Of a stretch of 43,861 bases of DNA, positions 1 to 12,800 are shown one piece after another. Below the pieces are notes generated by a model, which saw only the letters and a list, made by a program, of their open reading frames with translations, was not told the DNA's origin and ran no database searches. Source of the stretch: Nemertoderma westbladi (taxonomy: Eukaryota; Xenacoelomorpha; Nemertodermatida; Nemertodermatidae); assembly GCA_032718475.1 (NCBI GenBank), contig JAUCBJ010006888.1, forward strand, positions 1-43,861. Direction: 5' to 3'. The translations under genes and the position numbers were made by a program. Numbering within the stretch: the stretch's first letter is position 1; each line of letters starts with the position of its first letter.

Positions 1-186
1 CTGGCCCTTATAACTATGAAATTATTCCCGTACCCTGTAAGTTGCCCCAAAGTTCGCCCATAAATCGCCCCCAGTTTATTGAATGTGCCCAAAACCCATG
101 GTCCCGCACCCAGTAGTAATATCGGAATAATCAATTTTAATAAAATACAAAAATATTCAACTCGCGTTATGGAAAGTTGAAATACC

Positions 187-985
187 GCGAACAGTTATAC
201 TGCCGTATTTGGGACCTCCTACCAATGTGTACAGGTTCCCTGAACCCAGAGTTATACTGCCGTATTTGGGGCTTCCTGCCAATGTGTACAGGTTCCCTGA
301 ACTCAGAGTTATACTGCCGTATTTGGGGCCTCCTGCCAATGTGTACAGGTTCCCTGAACTCAGAGTTATACTGCCGTATTTGGGGCCTCCTGCCAATGTG
401 TACAGGTTCCCTGAACCCAGAGTTATACTGCCGTATTTGGGGCCTCCTGCCAATGTGTACAGGTTCCCTGAACCCAGAGTTATACTGCCGTATTTGGGGC
501 CTCCTGCCAATGTGTACAGGTTCTATGAACCCAGAGTTATACTGCCGTATTTGGGGCCTACTGCCAATGTGTACAGGTTCTATGAACCCAGAGTTATACT
601 GCCGTATTTGGGACCTCCTACCAATGTGTACAGGTTCCCTGAACCCAGAGTTATACTGCCGTATTTGGGGCTTCCTGCCAATGTGTACAGGTTCCCTGAA
701 CTCAGAGTTATACTGCCGTATTTGGGGCCTCCTGCCAATGTGTACAGGTTCCCTGAACTCAGAGCTTTACTGCCGTATTTGGGGCCTCCTGCCAATGTGT
801 ACAGGTTCCCTGAACCCAGAGTTATACTGCCGTATTTGGGGCCTCCTGCCAATGTGTACAGGTTCTATGAACCCAGAGTTATACTGCCGTATTTGGGGCC
901 TCCTGCCAATGTGTACAGGTTCCCTGAACCCAGAGTTATATTGCCGTATTTGGGGCCTCCTGCCAATGTGTACAGGTTCCCTGAA
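187..985. repeat. 57-bp satellite, left arm
   Basis: Fourteen units of 57 bp, each containing CAGAGTTATACTGCCGTATT, then a GGGGCCTCCTGCCAATGTGT block and an ACAGGTT(CCC/TCT/CTA)TGAA end. A seven-unit (399-bp) super-period is visible: the rare variant GGGACCTCCTACC recurs at 211 and 610. Units lack stop codons in two plus frames and one minus frame, so long apparent ORFs here are a by-product of the period (19 codons) and not coding. The array stops in mid-phase where LINE A copy 1 starts and resumes after it. Confidence 0.97.
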
Positions 986-3876
986 GTGCAGTGGGTGTTC
1001 AAGAGCACCGAATGCAGACTGGACAGACTGATGAGGTTCTGATTAAGGACATGGGGGGCGGTTGGCGACTCGCCCTCGCGTCAGCAGATGATAGTGGCAA
1101 TGGTGGAATTGGTCTATTGATGAATCCAACTGCACATGCAGCATTGGACAAAATAGACCAAATCTCTAACCGCATCATCCGTTGCCACTTCTCATGTTCT
1201 GGAAGACTGGCTAAGAAGTTTCCTAAGGTGGTTCTGATTGTGTGCTACTCTCCAACTAGTGTTGCCCCTGTAGAGGAGGTGGAAAATTTCTACCACAATC
1301 TACAAGCAGCTACTGATGGAGTGGATCAGCATGCATTCTTAACATTCCTGGGAGACTTTAATGCAAGTCTGCATCAATCACCTACATCGCCCTGGGTCTA
1401 TAGCAATAGTGTTAACCGAAATTCTGTCCATCTTCAGGATTTTATCTCTGGAAATGGATTGTTTTCGGCTGGAACCCAGTTCAAGAAGCGAACTGGAAAG
1501 CTATGGACTCATAGTGGACCCAGTGGTCACAAGTCCCAGATAGACCATATTCTGTTTCGTAGGAAATACAGGAGCTCTATACAAGACTGTAATGCATTTA
1601 CACTTCGACCCTTCTCCAGTGATCACCGCCTTATTGTGGCCAAGCTAAGACTTAGTCTGCGTGCTAGCAGAACAACGAAATCTGCCTTGCCGCGGCATGA
1701 CTGGTCCTCTCTGTTGCAACAGCCAAGTGTGAGATCCAGCTTCACACTACAGCTGAGCAACAGGTATGAGGCTCTTGCCTCAGAGGCGGCAGATCACTGT
1801 GAGGGCTATACTGCCTTTACAGAAGCAGTTAAGTTAGCAGCTGCAGAAACAGTTCCTGTATACCCTCGAAACAGGAAAAGGGCCCCCTGGACTGACAACA
1901 AAATTCAGAAGTGCCGAAATGACCTTCATAAGGCGCAGAAAGAGTCCCGACTCAAACAGACTACAGCGGCCAAGAATGCAGTTAAGGCTGCATCTAGGTC
2001 CCTGAACAGGCAGTACTCTGTTAATCTACAGGAGCTAATAAACCAACAGGTTGATGCCATCAATGATGCTGACGACAGCAGGCAATCATCCCAGGCATGG
2101 AAATCAATCAATCTGCTTACTGGGCGGAAAAGCCAACCAACCACCAAGGTTAAGGCTGAATCACCAGCCGATCGCCTCAATGGTTGGAAAGCCCACTTTG
2201 AAAAGCTCCTCAATAATGACAGGGTATTGCCTGATAACTTTATAGAAGTAAAAGTGTCTGAGTCTGTACTCCCAGATATTCCCATTGGCGATATCTCCTT
2301 TGCAGAAGTGCAGGCTGCTGCAAAGAGCATTAAGACCAATCGTGCCAGTGGAGTAGATGGTGTTCCCCCTGAGGTCTTTAAAATACCTGAGTGTTTAAAG
2401 CTCATCTATCCCATCATAGTAGACATGTACCGAACAACAAGAGTCCCACAAGAAATGAAAACAAATAAGTTGGTGCCAGTTCCCAAGAAGGGCAACCTAA
2501 CACTCTATGGTTCTTTTCGGGGAATCTCATTGATCTCGATTGCTGCAAAGCTATACAATAGGATTCTCTTAAATCGCATCAGGGATCCCATTGAGAGACT
2601 GCTCCGTGGAAATCAGAATGGGTTCCGCAAAGGTCGTGGGACCATGGAGCCCATTTTGGCACTTAGAAGGATAATTGAAGAATTATCAAAAAAGAAAGAC
2701 AGGCATCTGGCTGTTATCTTTGTTGACTTCTTCAAGGCCTTTGATTCAGTCTCTCGCTCACGTATGTTCAGCATACTTTCATTATATGGGATTCCTGATG
2801 AAATTATTGCAGCAATCAGATCAGTATACGATGGTTCGACAACATTTGTGTCTACTGTTGACGGTGACACAGAACCATTTGAAGTGTTATGGGGCGTCCT
2901 CCAAGGAGACACACTTGCACCATTCTTGTTCATTATTGTGGTTGACTATGTTCTACGCATGTCCTTAGATCATCATAATGATGATGGGGTGATGATAACT
3001 CCACCTACTGGCTCCAGAAGTCGAGGAAATCCTGCCAAGTACCTAACTGATCTAGACTTTGCTGATGACTTAGGAGTACTCTCAGAATCATTAGAGGGAG
3101 CCCAACGGCTCCTCAGCTCATTAGAACATGCTGCTTCTAGTGTTGGTCTTTTTATTAACTCCAGAAAGACCAAAATTCTGACCGTTAACTTTGAAAGTCC
3201 TCAGCAAGTCTCTGATCGGATGAGCATAAGCTCAAAGGATGGTATGCTTGAGCATGTGGACGACTTCTGTTACCTGGGATCATGGATCCGGAAGTCAGGT
3301 GAGGACCTTCGAATACGTAAGGGAAAGGCATGGGCAGCCTTGAATAGGCTTTCCAGGATTTGGAAGTCACCGAGAATTAATCGGAAACTTAAGGTCCGAT
3401 TATTTAGAGCAGCAGTAGTTCCAGTACTCCTCTATGGGAGTCCATGCTGGGCTCTAACTGCTGAGGACACCAAATCTCTGGATGGCACATTCACAAGAAT
3501 GCTACGCCGGGTTCATTGTGTCAAGTACAATGCACACATCTCCAACCAGACACTATATAACATTGGAGGTGTCTCATTGGTTCCCCCAAGCTTGACACTA
3601 GAACAAAACCGCCTCCGCTTTGCAGGACATTGCTTTCGCCGTGAGGACCAGCCAGTGCATAATCTTGTACTTTGGCAGCCTCATGGAGTGAATAAGCATG
3701 GTGGACAGCCCATGACTTTCTTGAGACGCATCTTAAAGGACACTGGCCTTAAAGATGCGGATGATCTAGCAAATGTCATGGGTGATAGGGAGTTGTGGCG
3801 GTGCAATTTTGTTGACAAGCCGGCACAGCATTCTTAAAAATGCAGCTGCAATGCAGCATGCCGATCCTAGTAGTAG
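986..3876 (+). mobile_element. LINE A copy 1, 5'-truncated RTE-like non-LTR retrotransposon
   Basis: Inserted in the 57-bp satellite. The 5' end is truncated: the sequence joins copy 2 (23168-26920) only from GCAGTGGGTG at 988. The 3' end is not poly(A) but (TAG)3 at 3868-3876, after which the satellite resumes with AACCCAGAG. With the left flank ending CTGAA, the target duplication is at most GAA or AA. A single long ORF with endonuclease plus RT, total full length about 3.75 kb and a microsatellite 3' tail are typical of RTE-type elements; the clade is an inference. Confidence 0.92.
988..3837 (+). pseudogene. LINE A endonuclease-reverse transcriptase, 5'-truncated but otherwise open
   Basis: About 949 codons open to TAA at 3835-3837. 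It begins inside the APE endonuclease at AVGVQEHR, so the N-terminal strand with the first catalytic Asn is missing, along with the start codon; an in-frame TGA lies just upstream (982-984), in the satellite. Visible motifs, numbering from GVQEHR: GDFNA near residue 121, SQIDHILF, and SSDHRLIV of the endonuclease; FRGISLISIAAKLYNRI, GNQNGFRKGRGT, FVDFFKAFDS, GVLQGDTLAPFLF and FADD (3058-3069) of the RT; then the family's usual C-terminal YLGSWIRKSG and RLRFAGHCFRRED. Unlike copy 2 it has no frameshift in the RT. It cannot make a full protein because of the truncation. Confidence 0.93.
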
Positions 3877-6800
3877 AACCCAGAGTTATACTGCCGTATT
3901 TGGGGCCTCCTGCCAATGTGTACAGGTTCTCTGAACCCAGAGTTATACTGCCGTATTTGGGGCCTCCTGCCAATGTGTACAGGTTCCCTGAACCCAGAGT
4001 TATACTGCCGTATTTGGGGCCTCCTGCCAATGTGTACAGGTTCTCTGAACCCAGAGTTATACTGCCGTATTTGGGGCCTCCTGCCAATGTGTACAGGTTC
4101 ACTGAACCCAGAGTTATACTGCCGTATTTGGGGCCTCCTGCCAATGTGTACAGGTTCCCTGAACCCAGAGTTATACTGCCGTATTTGGGACCTCCTGCCA
4201 ATGTGTACAGGTTCTCTGAACCCAGAGTTATACTGCCGTATTTGGGGCCTCCTGCCAATGTGTACAGGTTCCCTGAACCCAGAGTTATACTGCCGTATTT
4301 GGGGCCTCCTGCCAATGTGTACAGGTTCCCTGAACCCAGAGTTATACTGCCGTATTTGGGACCTCCTGCCAATGTGTACAGGTTCTCTGAACCCAGAGTT
4401 ATACTGCCGTATTTGGGGCCTCCTGCCACTGAACCCAGAGTTACACTGCCGTATTTGGGGCCTCCTGCCAATGTGTACAGGTTCCCTGAACCCAGAGTTA
4501 TACTGCCGTATTTGGGGCCTAATGCCAATGTGTACAGGTTCTCTGAACCCAGAGTTATACTGCCGTATTTGGGCCTCCTGCCACTGAACCCAGAGTTACA
4601 CTGCCGTATTTGGGACCTCCTGCCAATGTGTACAGGTTCCCTGAACTCAGAGTTATACTGCCGTATTTGGGGCCTCCTGCCTATGTGTACAGGTTCCCTG
4701 AACCCAGAGTTATACTGCCGTATTTGGGGCCTCCTGCCAATGTGTATAGGTTCTATGAACCCAGAGTTATACTGCCGTATTTGGGACCTCCTGCCAATGT
4801 GTACAGGTTCTCTGAACCCAGAGTTATACTGCCGTATTTGGGGCCTCCTGCCAATGTGTACAGGTTCCCTGAACCCAGAGTTATACTGCCGTATTTGGGG
4901 CCTCCTGCCAATGTGTACAGGTTCTCTGAACCCAGAGTTATACTGCCGTATTTGGGGCCTCCTGCCACTGAACCCAGAGTTACACTGCCGTATTTGGGGC
5001 CTCCTGCCAATGTGTACAGGTTCTATGAACCCAGAGTTATACTGCCGTATTTGGGGCCTCCTGCCAATGTGTACAGGTTCTATGAACCCAGAGTTATACT
5101 GCCGTATTTGGGACCTCCTACCAATGTGTACAGGTTCCCTGAACCCAGAGTTATACTGCCGTATTTGGGGCTTCCTGCCAATGTGTACAGGTTCCCTGAA
5201 CTCAGAGTTATACTGCCGTATTTGGGGCCTCCTGCCAATGTGTACAGGTTCCCTGAACTCAGAGTTATACTGCCGTATTTGGGGCCTCCTGCCAATGTGT
5301 ACAGGTTCCCTGAACCCAGAGTTATACTGCCGTATTTGGGGCCTCCTGCCAATGTGTACAGGTTCTATGAACCCAGAGTTATACTGCCGTATTTGGGGCC
5401 TCCTGCCAATGTGTACAGGATCTCTGAACCCAGAGTTATACTGCCGTATTTGGGGCCTCCTGCCACTGAACCCAGAGTTACACTGCCGTATTTGGGGCCT
5501 CCTGCCAATGTGTACAGGTTCCCTGAACCCAGAGTTATACTGCCGTATTTGGGGCCTCCTGCCAATGTGTACAGGTTCTCTGAACCCAGAGTTATACTGC
5601 CGTATTTGGGCCTCCTGCCACTGAACCCAGAGTTACACTGCCGTATTTGGGACCTCCTGCCAATGTGTACAGGTTCCCTGAACTCAGAGTTATACTGCCG
5701 TATTTGGGGCCTCCTGCCTATGTGTACAGGTTCCCTGAACCCAGAGTTATACTGCCGTATTTGGGGCCTCCTGCCAATGTGTATAGGTTCTATGAACCCA
5801 GAGTTATACTGCCGTATTTGGGGCCTCCTGCCAATGTGTACAGGTTCGCTGAACCCAGAGTTATACTGCCGTATTTGGGGCCTCCTGCCAATGTGTACAG
5901 GTTCTCTGAACCCAGAGTTATACTGCCGTATTTGGGGCCTCCTGCCACTGAACCCAGAGTTACACTGCCGTATTTGGGACCTCCTGCCAATGTGTACAGG
6001 TTCCCTGAACTCAGAGTTATACTGCTGTATTTGGGGCCTCTTGCCAATGTGTACAGGTTCTATGAACCCAGAGTTATACTGCCGTATTTGGGGCCTCCTG
6101 CCAATGTGTACAGGTTCTCTGAACCCAGAGTTATACTGCCGTATTTGGGGCCTCCTGCCAATGTGTACAGGTTCCCTGAACTCAGAGTTATACTGCCGTA
6201 TTTGGGGCCTCCTGCCAATGTGTACAGGTTCTATGAACCCAGAGTTATACTGCCGTATTTGGGGCCTCCTGCCAATGTGTACAGGTTCTCTGAACCCAGA
6301 GTTATACTGCCGTATTTGGGGCCTCCTGCCAATGTGTACAGGTTCCCTGAACCCAGAGTTATACTGCCGTATTTGGGGCCTCCTGCCAATGTGTACAGGT
6401 TCTATGAACCCAGAGTTATACTGCCGTATTTGGGGCCTCCTGCCAATGTGTACAGGTTCTCTGAACCCAGAGTTATACTGCCGTATTTGGGGCCTCCTGC
6501 CACTGAACCCAGAGTTACACTGCCGTATTTGGGGCCTCCTGCCAATGTGTACAGGTTCCCTGAACCCAGAGTTATACTGCCGTATTTGGGGCCTCCTGCC
6601 AATGTGTACAGGTTCCCTGAACCCAGAGTTATACTGCCGTATTTGGGGCCTCCTGCCAATGTGTACAGGTTCTCTGAACCCAGAGTTATACTGCCGTATT
6701 TGGGGCCTCCTGCCACTGAACCCAGAGTTACACTGCCGTATTTGGGGCCTCCTGCCAATGTGTACAGGTTCTCTGAACCCAGAGTTATACTGCCGTATTT

Positions 6801-9800
6801 GGGGCCTCCTGCCAATGTGTACAGGTTCCCTGAACCCAGAGTTATACTGCCGTATTTGGGGCCTCCTGCCAATGTGTACAGGTTCTCTGAACCCAGAGTT
6901 ATACTGCCGTATTTGGGGCCTCCTGCCACTGAACCCAGAGTTACACTGCCGTATTTGGGACCTCCTGCCAATGTGTACAGGTTCCCTGAACTCAGAGTTA
7001 TACTGCCGTATTTGGGGCCTCTTGCCAATGTGTACAGGTTCTATGAACCCAGAGTTATACTGCCGTATTTGGGGCCTCCTGCCAATGTGTACAGGTTCTC
7101 TGAACCCAGAGTTATACTGCCGTATTTGGGGCCTCCTGCCAATGTGTACAGGTTCCCTGAACTCAGAGTTATACTGCCGTATTTGGGGCCTCCTGCCAAT
7201 GTGTACAGGTTCTATGAATCCAGAGTTATACTGCCGTATTTGGGGCCTCCTGCCAATGTGTACAGGTTCTCTGAACCCAGAGTTATACTGCCGTATTTGG
7301 GGCCTCCTGCCACTGAACCCAGAGTTACACTGCCGTATTTGGGACCTCCTGCCAATGTGTACAGGTTCCCTGAACTCAGAGTTATACTGCCGTATTTGGG
7401 GCCTCTTGCCAATGTGTACAGGTTCTATGAACCCAGAGTTATACTGCCGTATTTGGGGCCTCCTGCCAATGTGTACAGGTTCTCTGAACCCAGAGTTATA
7501 CTGCCGTATTTGGGGCCTCCTGCCAATGTGTACAGGTTCCCTGAACTCAGAGTTATACTGCCGTATTTGGGGCCTCCTGCCAATGTGTACAGGTTCTATG
7601 AACCCAGAGTTATACTGCCGTATTTGGGACCTCCTACCAATGTGTACAGGTTCCCTGAACCCAGAGTTATACTGCCGTATTTGGGGCTTCCTGCCAATGT
7701 GTACAGGTTCCCTGAACTCAGAGTTATACTGCCGTATTTGGGGCCTCCTGCCAATGTGTACAGGTTCCCTGAACTCAGAGTTATACTGCCGTATTTGGGG
7801 CCTCCTGCCAATGTGTACAGGTTCCCTGAACCCAGAGTTATACTGCCGTATTTGGGGCCTCCTGCCAATGTGTACAGGTTCTATGAACCCAGAGTTATAC
7901 TGCCGTATTTGGGGCCTCCTGCCAATGTGTACAGGATCTCTGAACCCAGAGTTATACTGCCGTATTTGGGGCCTCCTGCCACTGAACCCAGAGTTACACT
8001 GCCGTATTTGGGGCCTCCTGCCAATGTGTACAGGTTCCCTGAACCCAGAGTTATACTGCCGTATTTGGGGCCTCCTGCCAATGTGTACAGGTTCTCTGAA
8101 CCCAGAGTTATACTGCCGTATTTGGGCCTCCTGCCACTGAACCCAGAGTTACACTGCCGTATTTGGGACCTCCTGCCAATGTGTACAGGTTCCCTGAACT
8201 CAGAGTTATACTGCCGTATTTGGGGCCTCCTGCCTATGTGTACAGGTTCCCTGAACCCAGAGTTATACTGCCGTATTTGGGGCCTCCTGCCAATGTGTAT
8301 AGGTTCTATGAACCCAGAGTTATACTGCCGTATTTGGGGCCTCCTGCCAATGTGTACAGGTTCCCTGAACCCAGAGTTATACTGCCGTATTTGGGGCCTC
8401 CTGCCAATGTGTACAGGTTCTCTGAACCCAGAGTTATACTGCCGTATTTGGGACCTCCTGCCACTGAACCCAGAGTTACACTGCCGTATTTGGGACCTCC
8501 TGCCAATGTGTACAGGTTCCCTGAACTCAGAGTTATACTGCCGTATTTGGGGCCTCTTGCCAATGTGTACAGGTTCTATGAACCCAGAGTTATACTGCCG
8601 TATTTGGGGCCTCCTGCCAATGTGTACAGGTTCTCTGAACCCAGAGTTATACTGCCGTATTTGGGGCCTCCTGCCAATGTGTACAGGTTCCCTGAACTCA
8701 GAGTTATACTGCCGTATTTGGGGCCTCCTGCCAATGTGTACAGGTTCTATGAATCCAGAGTTATACTGCCGTATTTGGGGCCTCCTGCCAATGTGTACAG
8801 GTTCTCTAAACCCAGAGTTATACTGCCGTATTTGGGGCCTCCTGCCACTGAACCCAGAGTTACACTGCCGTATTTGGGACCTCCTGCCAATGTGTACAGG
8901 TTCCCTGAACTCAGAGTTATACTGCCGTATTTGGGGCCTCCTGCCAATGTGTACAGGTTCTATGAACCCAGAGTTATACTGCCGTATTTGGGGCCTCCTG
9001 CCAATGTGTACAGGTTCTCTGAACCCAGAGTTATACTGCCGTATTTGGGGCCTCCTGCCAATGTGTACAGGTTCCCTGAACTCAGAGTTATACTGCCGTA
9101 TTTGGGGCCTCCTGCCAATGTGTACAGGTTCTATGAACCCAGAGTTATACTGCCGTATTTGGGACCTCCTACCAATGTGTACAGGTTCCCTGAACCCAGA
9201 GTTATACTGCCGTATTTGGGGCTTCCTGCCAATGTGTACAGGTTCCCTGAACTCAGAGTTATACTGCCGTATTTGGGGCCTCCTGCCAATGTGTACAGGT
9301 TCCCTGAACTCAGAGTTATACTGCCGTATTTGGGGCCTCCTGCCAATGTGTACAGGTTCCCTGAACCCAGAGTTATACTGCCGTATTTGGGGCCTCCTGC
9401 CAATGTGTACAGGTTCTATGAACCCAGAGTTATACTGCCGTATTTGGGGCCTCCTGCCAATGTGTACAGGTTCTCTGAACCCAGAGTTATACTGCCGTAT
9501 TTGGGGCCTCCTGCCACTGAACCCAGAGTTACACTGCCGTATTTGGGGCCTCCTGCCAATGTGTACAGGTTCCCTGAACCCAGAGTTATACTGCCGTATT
9601 TGGGGCCTCCTGCCAATGTGTACAGGTTCTCTGAACCCAGAGTTATACTGCCGTATTTGGGCCTCCTGCCACTGAACCCAGAGTTACACTGCCGTATTTG
9701 GGACCTCCTGCCAATGTGTACAGGTTCCCTGAACTCAGAGTTATACTGCCGTATTTGGGGCCTCCTGCCTATGTGTACAGGTTCCCTGAACCCAGAGTTA

Positions 9801-12800
9801 TACTGCCGTATTTGGGGCCTCCTGCCAATGTGTATAGGTTCTATGAACCCAGAGTTATACTGCCGTATTTGGGGCCTCCTGCCAATGTGTACAGGTTCCC
9901 TGAACCCAGAGTTATACTGCCGTATTTGGGGCCTCCTGCCAATGTGTACAGGTTCTCTGAACCCAGAGTTATACTGCCGTATTTGGGGCCTCCTGCCACT
10001 GAACCCAGAGTTACACTGCCGTATTTGGGACCTCCTGCCAATGTGTACAGGTTCCCTGAACTCAGAGTTATACTGCCGTATTTGGGGCCTCTTGCCAATG
10101 TGTACAGGTTCTATGAACCCAGAGTTATACTGCCGTATTTGGGGCCTCCTGCCAATGTGTACAGGTTCTCTGAACCCAGAGTTATACTGCCGTATTTGGG
10201 GCCTCCTGCCAATGTGTACAGGTTCCCTGAACTCAGAGTTATACTGCCGTATTTGGGGCCTCCTGCCAATGTGTACAGGTTCTATGAACCCAGAGTTATA
10301 CTGCCGTATTTGGGGCCTCCTGCCAATGTGTACAGGTTTTCTGAACCCAGAGTTATACTGCCGTATTTGGGGCCTCCTGCCAATGTGTACAGGTTCCCTG
10401 AACCCAGAGTTATACTGCCGTATTTGGGGCCTCCTGCCAATGTGTACAGGTTCTATGAACCCAGAGTTATACTGCCGTATTTGGGGCCTCCTGCCAATGT
10501 GTACAGGTTCTCTGAACCCAGAGTTATACTGCCGTATTTGGGGCCTCCTGCCACTGAACCCAGAGTTACACTGCCGTATTTGGGGCCTCCTGCCAATGTG
10601 TACAGGTTCCCTGAACCCAGAGTTATACTGCCGTATTTGGGGCCTCCTGCCAATGTGTACAGGTTCTCTGAACCCAGAGTTATACTGCCGTATTTGGGCC
10701 TCCTGCCACTGAACCCAGAGTTACACTGCCGTATTTGGGACCTCCTGCCAATGTGTACAGGTTCCCTGAACTCAGAGTTATACTGCCGTATTTGGGGCCT
10801 CCTGCCTATGTGTACAGGTTCCCTGAACCCAGAGTTATACTGCCGTATTTGGGGCCTCCTGCCAATGTGTACAGGTTCTATGAACCCAGAGTTATACTGC
10901 CGTATTTGGGGCCTCCTGCCTATGTGTACAGGTTCCCTGAACCCAGAGTTATACTGCCGTATTTGGGGCTTCCTGCCAATGTGTACAGGTTCCCTGAACT
11001 CAGAGTTATACTGCCGTATTTGGGGCCTCCTGCCAATGTGTACAGGTTCCCTGAACCCAGAGTTACACTGCCGTATTTGGGGCCTCCTGCCAATGTGTAC
11101 AGGTTCCCTGAACCTAGAGTTATACTGCCGTATTTGGGGCCTCCTGCCAATGTGTACAGGTTCTATGAACCCAGAGTTATACTGCCGTATTTGGGACCTC
11201 CTGCCAATGTGTACAGGTTTTCTGAACCCAGAGTTATACTGCCGTATTTGGGGCCTCCTGCCAATGTGTACAGGTTCCCTGAACCCAGAGTTATACTGCC
11301 GTATTTGGGGCCTCCTGCCAATGTGTACAGGTTCTATGAACCCAGAGTTATACTGCCGTATTTGGGGCCTCCTGCCAATGTGTACAGGTTCTCTGAACCC
11401 AGAGTTATACTGCCGTATTTGGGGCCTCCTGCCACTGAACCCAGAGTTACACTGCCGTATTTGGGGCCTCCTGCCAATGTGTACAGGTTCCCTGAACCCA
11501 GAGTTATACTGCCGTATTTGGGGCCTCCTGCCAATGTGTACAGGTTCTCTGAACCCAGAGTTATACTGCCGTATTTGGGCCTCCTGCCACTGAACCCAGA
11601 GTTATACTGCCGTATTTGGGACCTCCTGCCAATGTGTACAGGTTCCCTGAACTCAGAGTTATACTGCCGTATTTGGGGCCTCCTGCCTATGTGTACAGGT
11701 TCCCTGAACCCAGAGTTATACTGCCGTATTTGGGGCCTCCTGCCAATGTGTACAGGTTCTATGAACCCAGAGTTATACTGCCGTATTTGGGGCCTCCTGC
11801 CAATGTGTACAGGTTCCCTGAACCCAGAGTTATAATGCCGTATTTGGGGCCTCCTGCCAATGTGTACAGGTTCCCTGAACCCAGAGTTATACTGCCGTAT
11901 TTGGGGCCTCCTGCCAATGTGTACAGGTTCCCTGAACCCAGAGTTATACTGCCGTATTTGGGGCCTCCTGCCAATGTGTACAGGTTCTATGAACCCAGAG
12001 TTATACTGCCGTATTTGGGACCTCCTGCCAATGTCGTACAGGTTCCCTGAACCCAGAGTTATTCTGCCGTATTTGGGGCCTCCTGCCAATGTGTACAGGT
12101 TCCCTGAACCCAGAGTTATACTGCCGTATTTGGGGCCTCCTGCCAATGTGTACAGGTTCTATGAACCCAGAGTTATACTGCCGTATTTGGGACCTCCTGC
12201 CAATGTGTACAGGTTCCCTGAACCCAGAGTTATACTGCCGTATTTGGGGCCTCCTGCCAATGTGTACAGGTTCTATGAACCCAGAGTTATACTGCCGTAT
12301 TTGGGGCCTCCTGCCAATGTGTACAGGTTCTATGAACCCAGAGTTATACTGCCGTATTTGGGGCCTCCTGCCAATGTGTACAGGTTCTCTGAACCCAGAG
12401 TTATACTGCCGTATTTGGGGCCTCCTGCCAATGTGTACAGGTTCCCTGAACTCAGAGTTATACTGCCGTATTTGGGGCCTCCTGCCAATGTGTACAGGTT
12501 CCCTGAACCCAGAGTTATACTGCCGTATTTGGGGCCTCCTGCCAATGTGTACAGGTTCTCTGAACCCAGAGTTATACTGCCGTATTTGGGCCTCCTGCCA
12601 CTGAACCCAGAGTTACACTGCCGTATTTGGGACCTCCTGCCAATGTGTACAGGTTCCCTGAACTCAGAGTTATACTGCCGTATTTGGGGCCTCCTGCCTA
12701 TGTGTACAGGTTCCCTGAACCCAGAGTTATACTGCCGTATTTGGGGCCTCCTGCCAATGTGTACAGGTTCTATGAACCCAGAGTTATACTGCCGTATTTG

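Noticed and set aside
1-186. Next CRTC exon at the left end
   Set aside because: A possible acceptor (AACTTACAG on the minus strand near 36) is followed by stops in the available frames and no CRTC-like residues.
177-1042. Long ORFs of 57-bp repeats (ELYCRIWGLL..., EPRVILPYLG...) as a repeat protein gene
   Set aside because: Open in several frames and on both strands because the unit is 19 codons without stops; units vary without regard to codon position, and the reading shifts at every 41-bp unit with no consequence.
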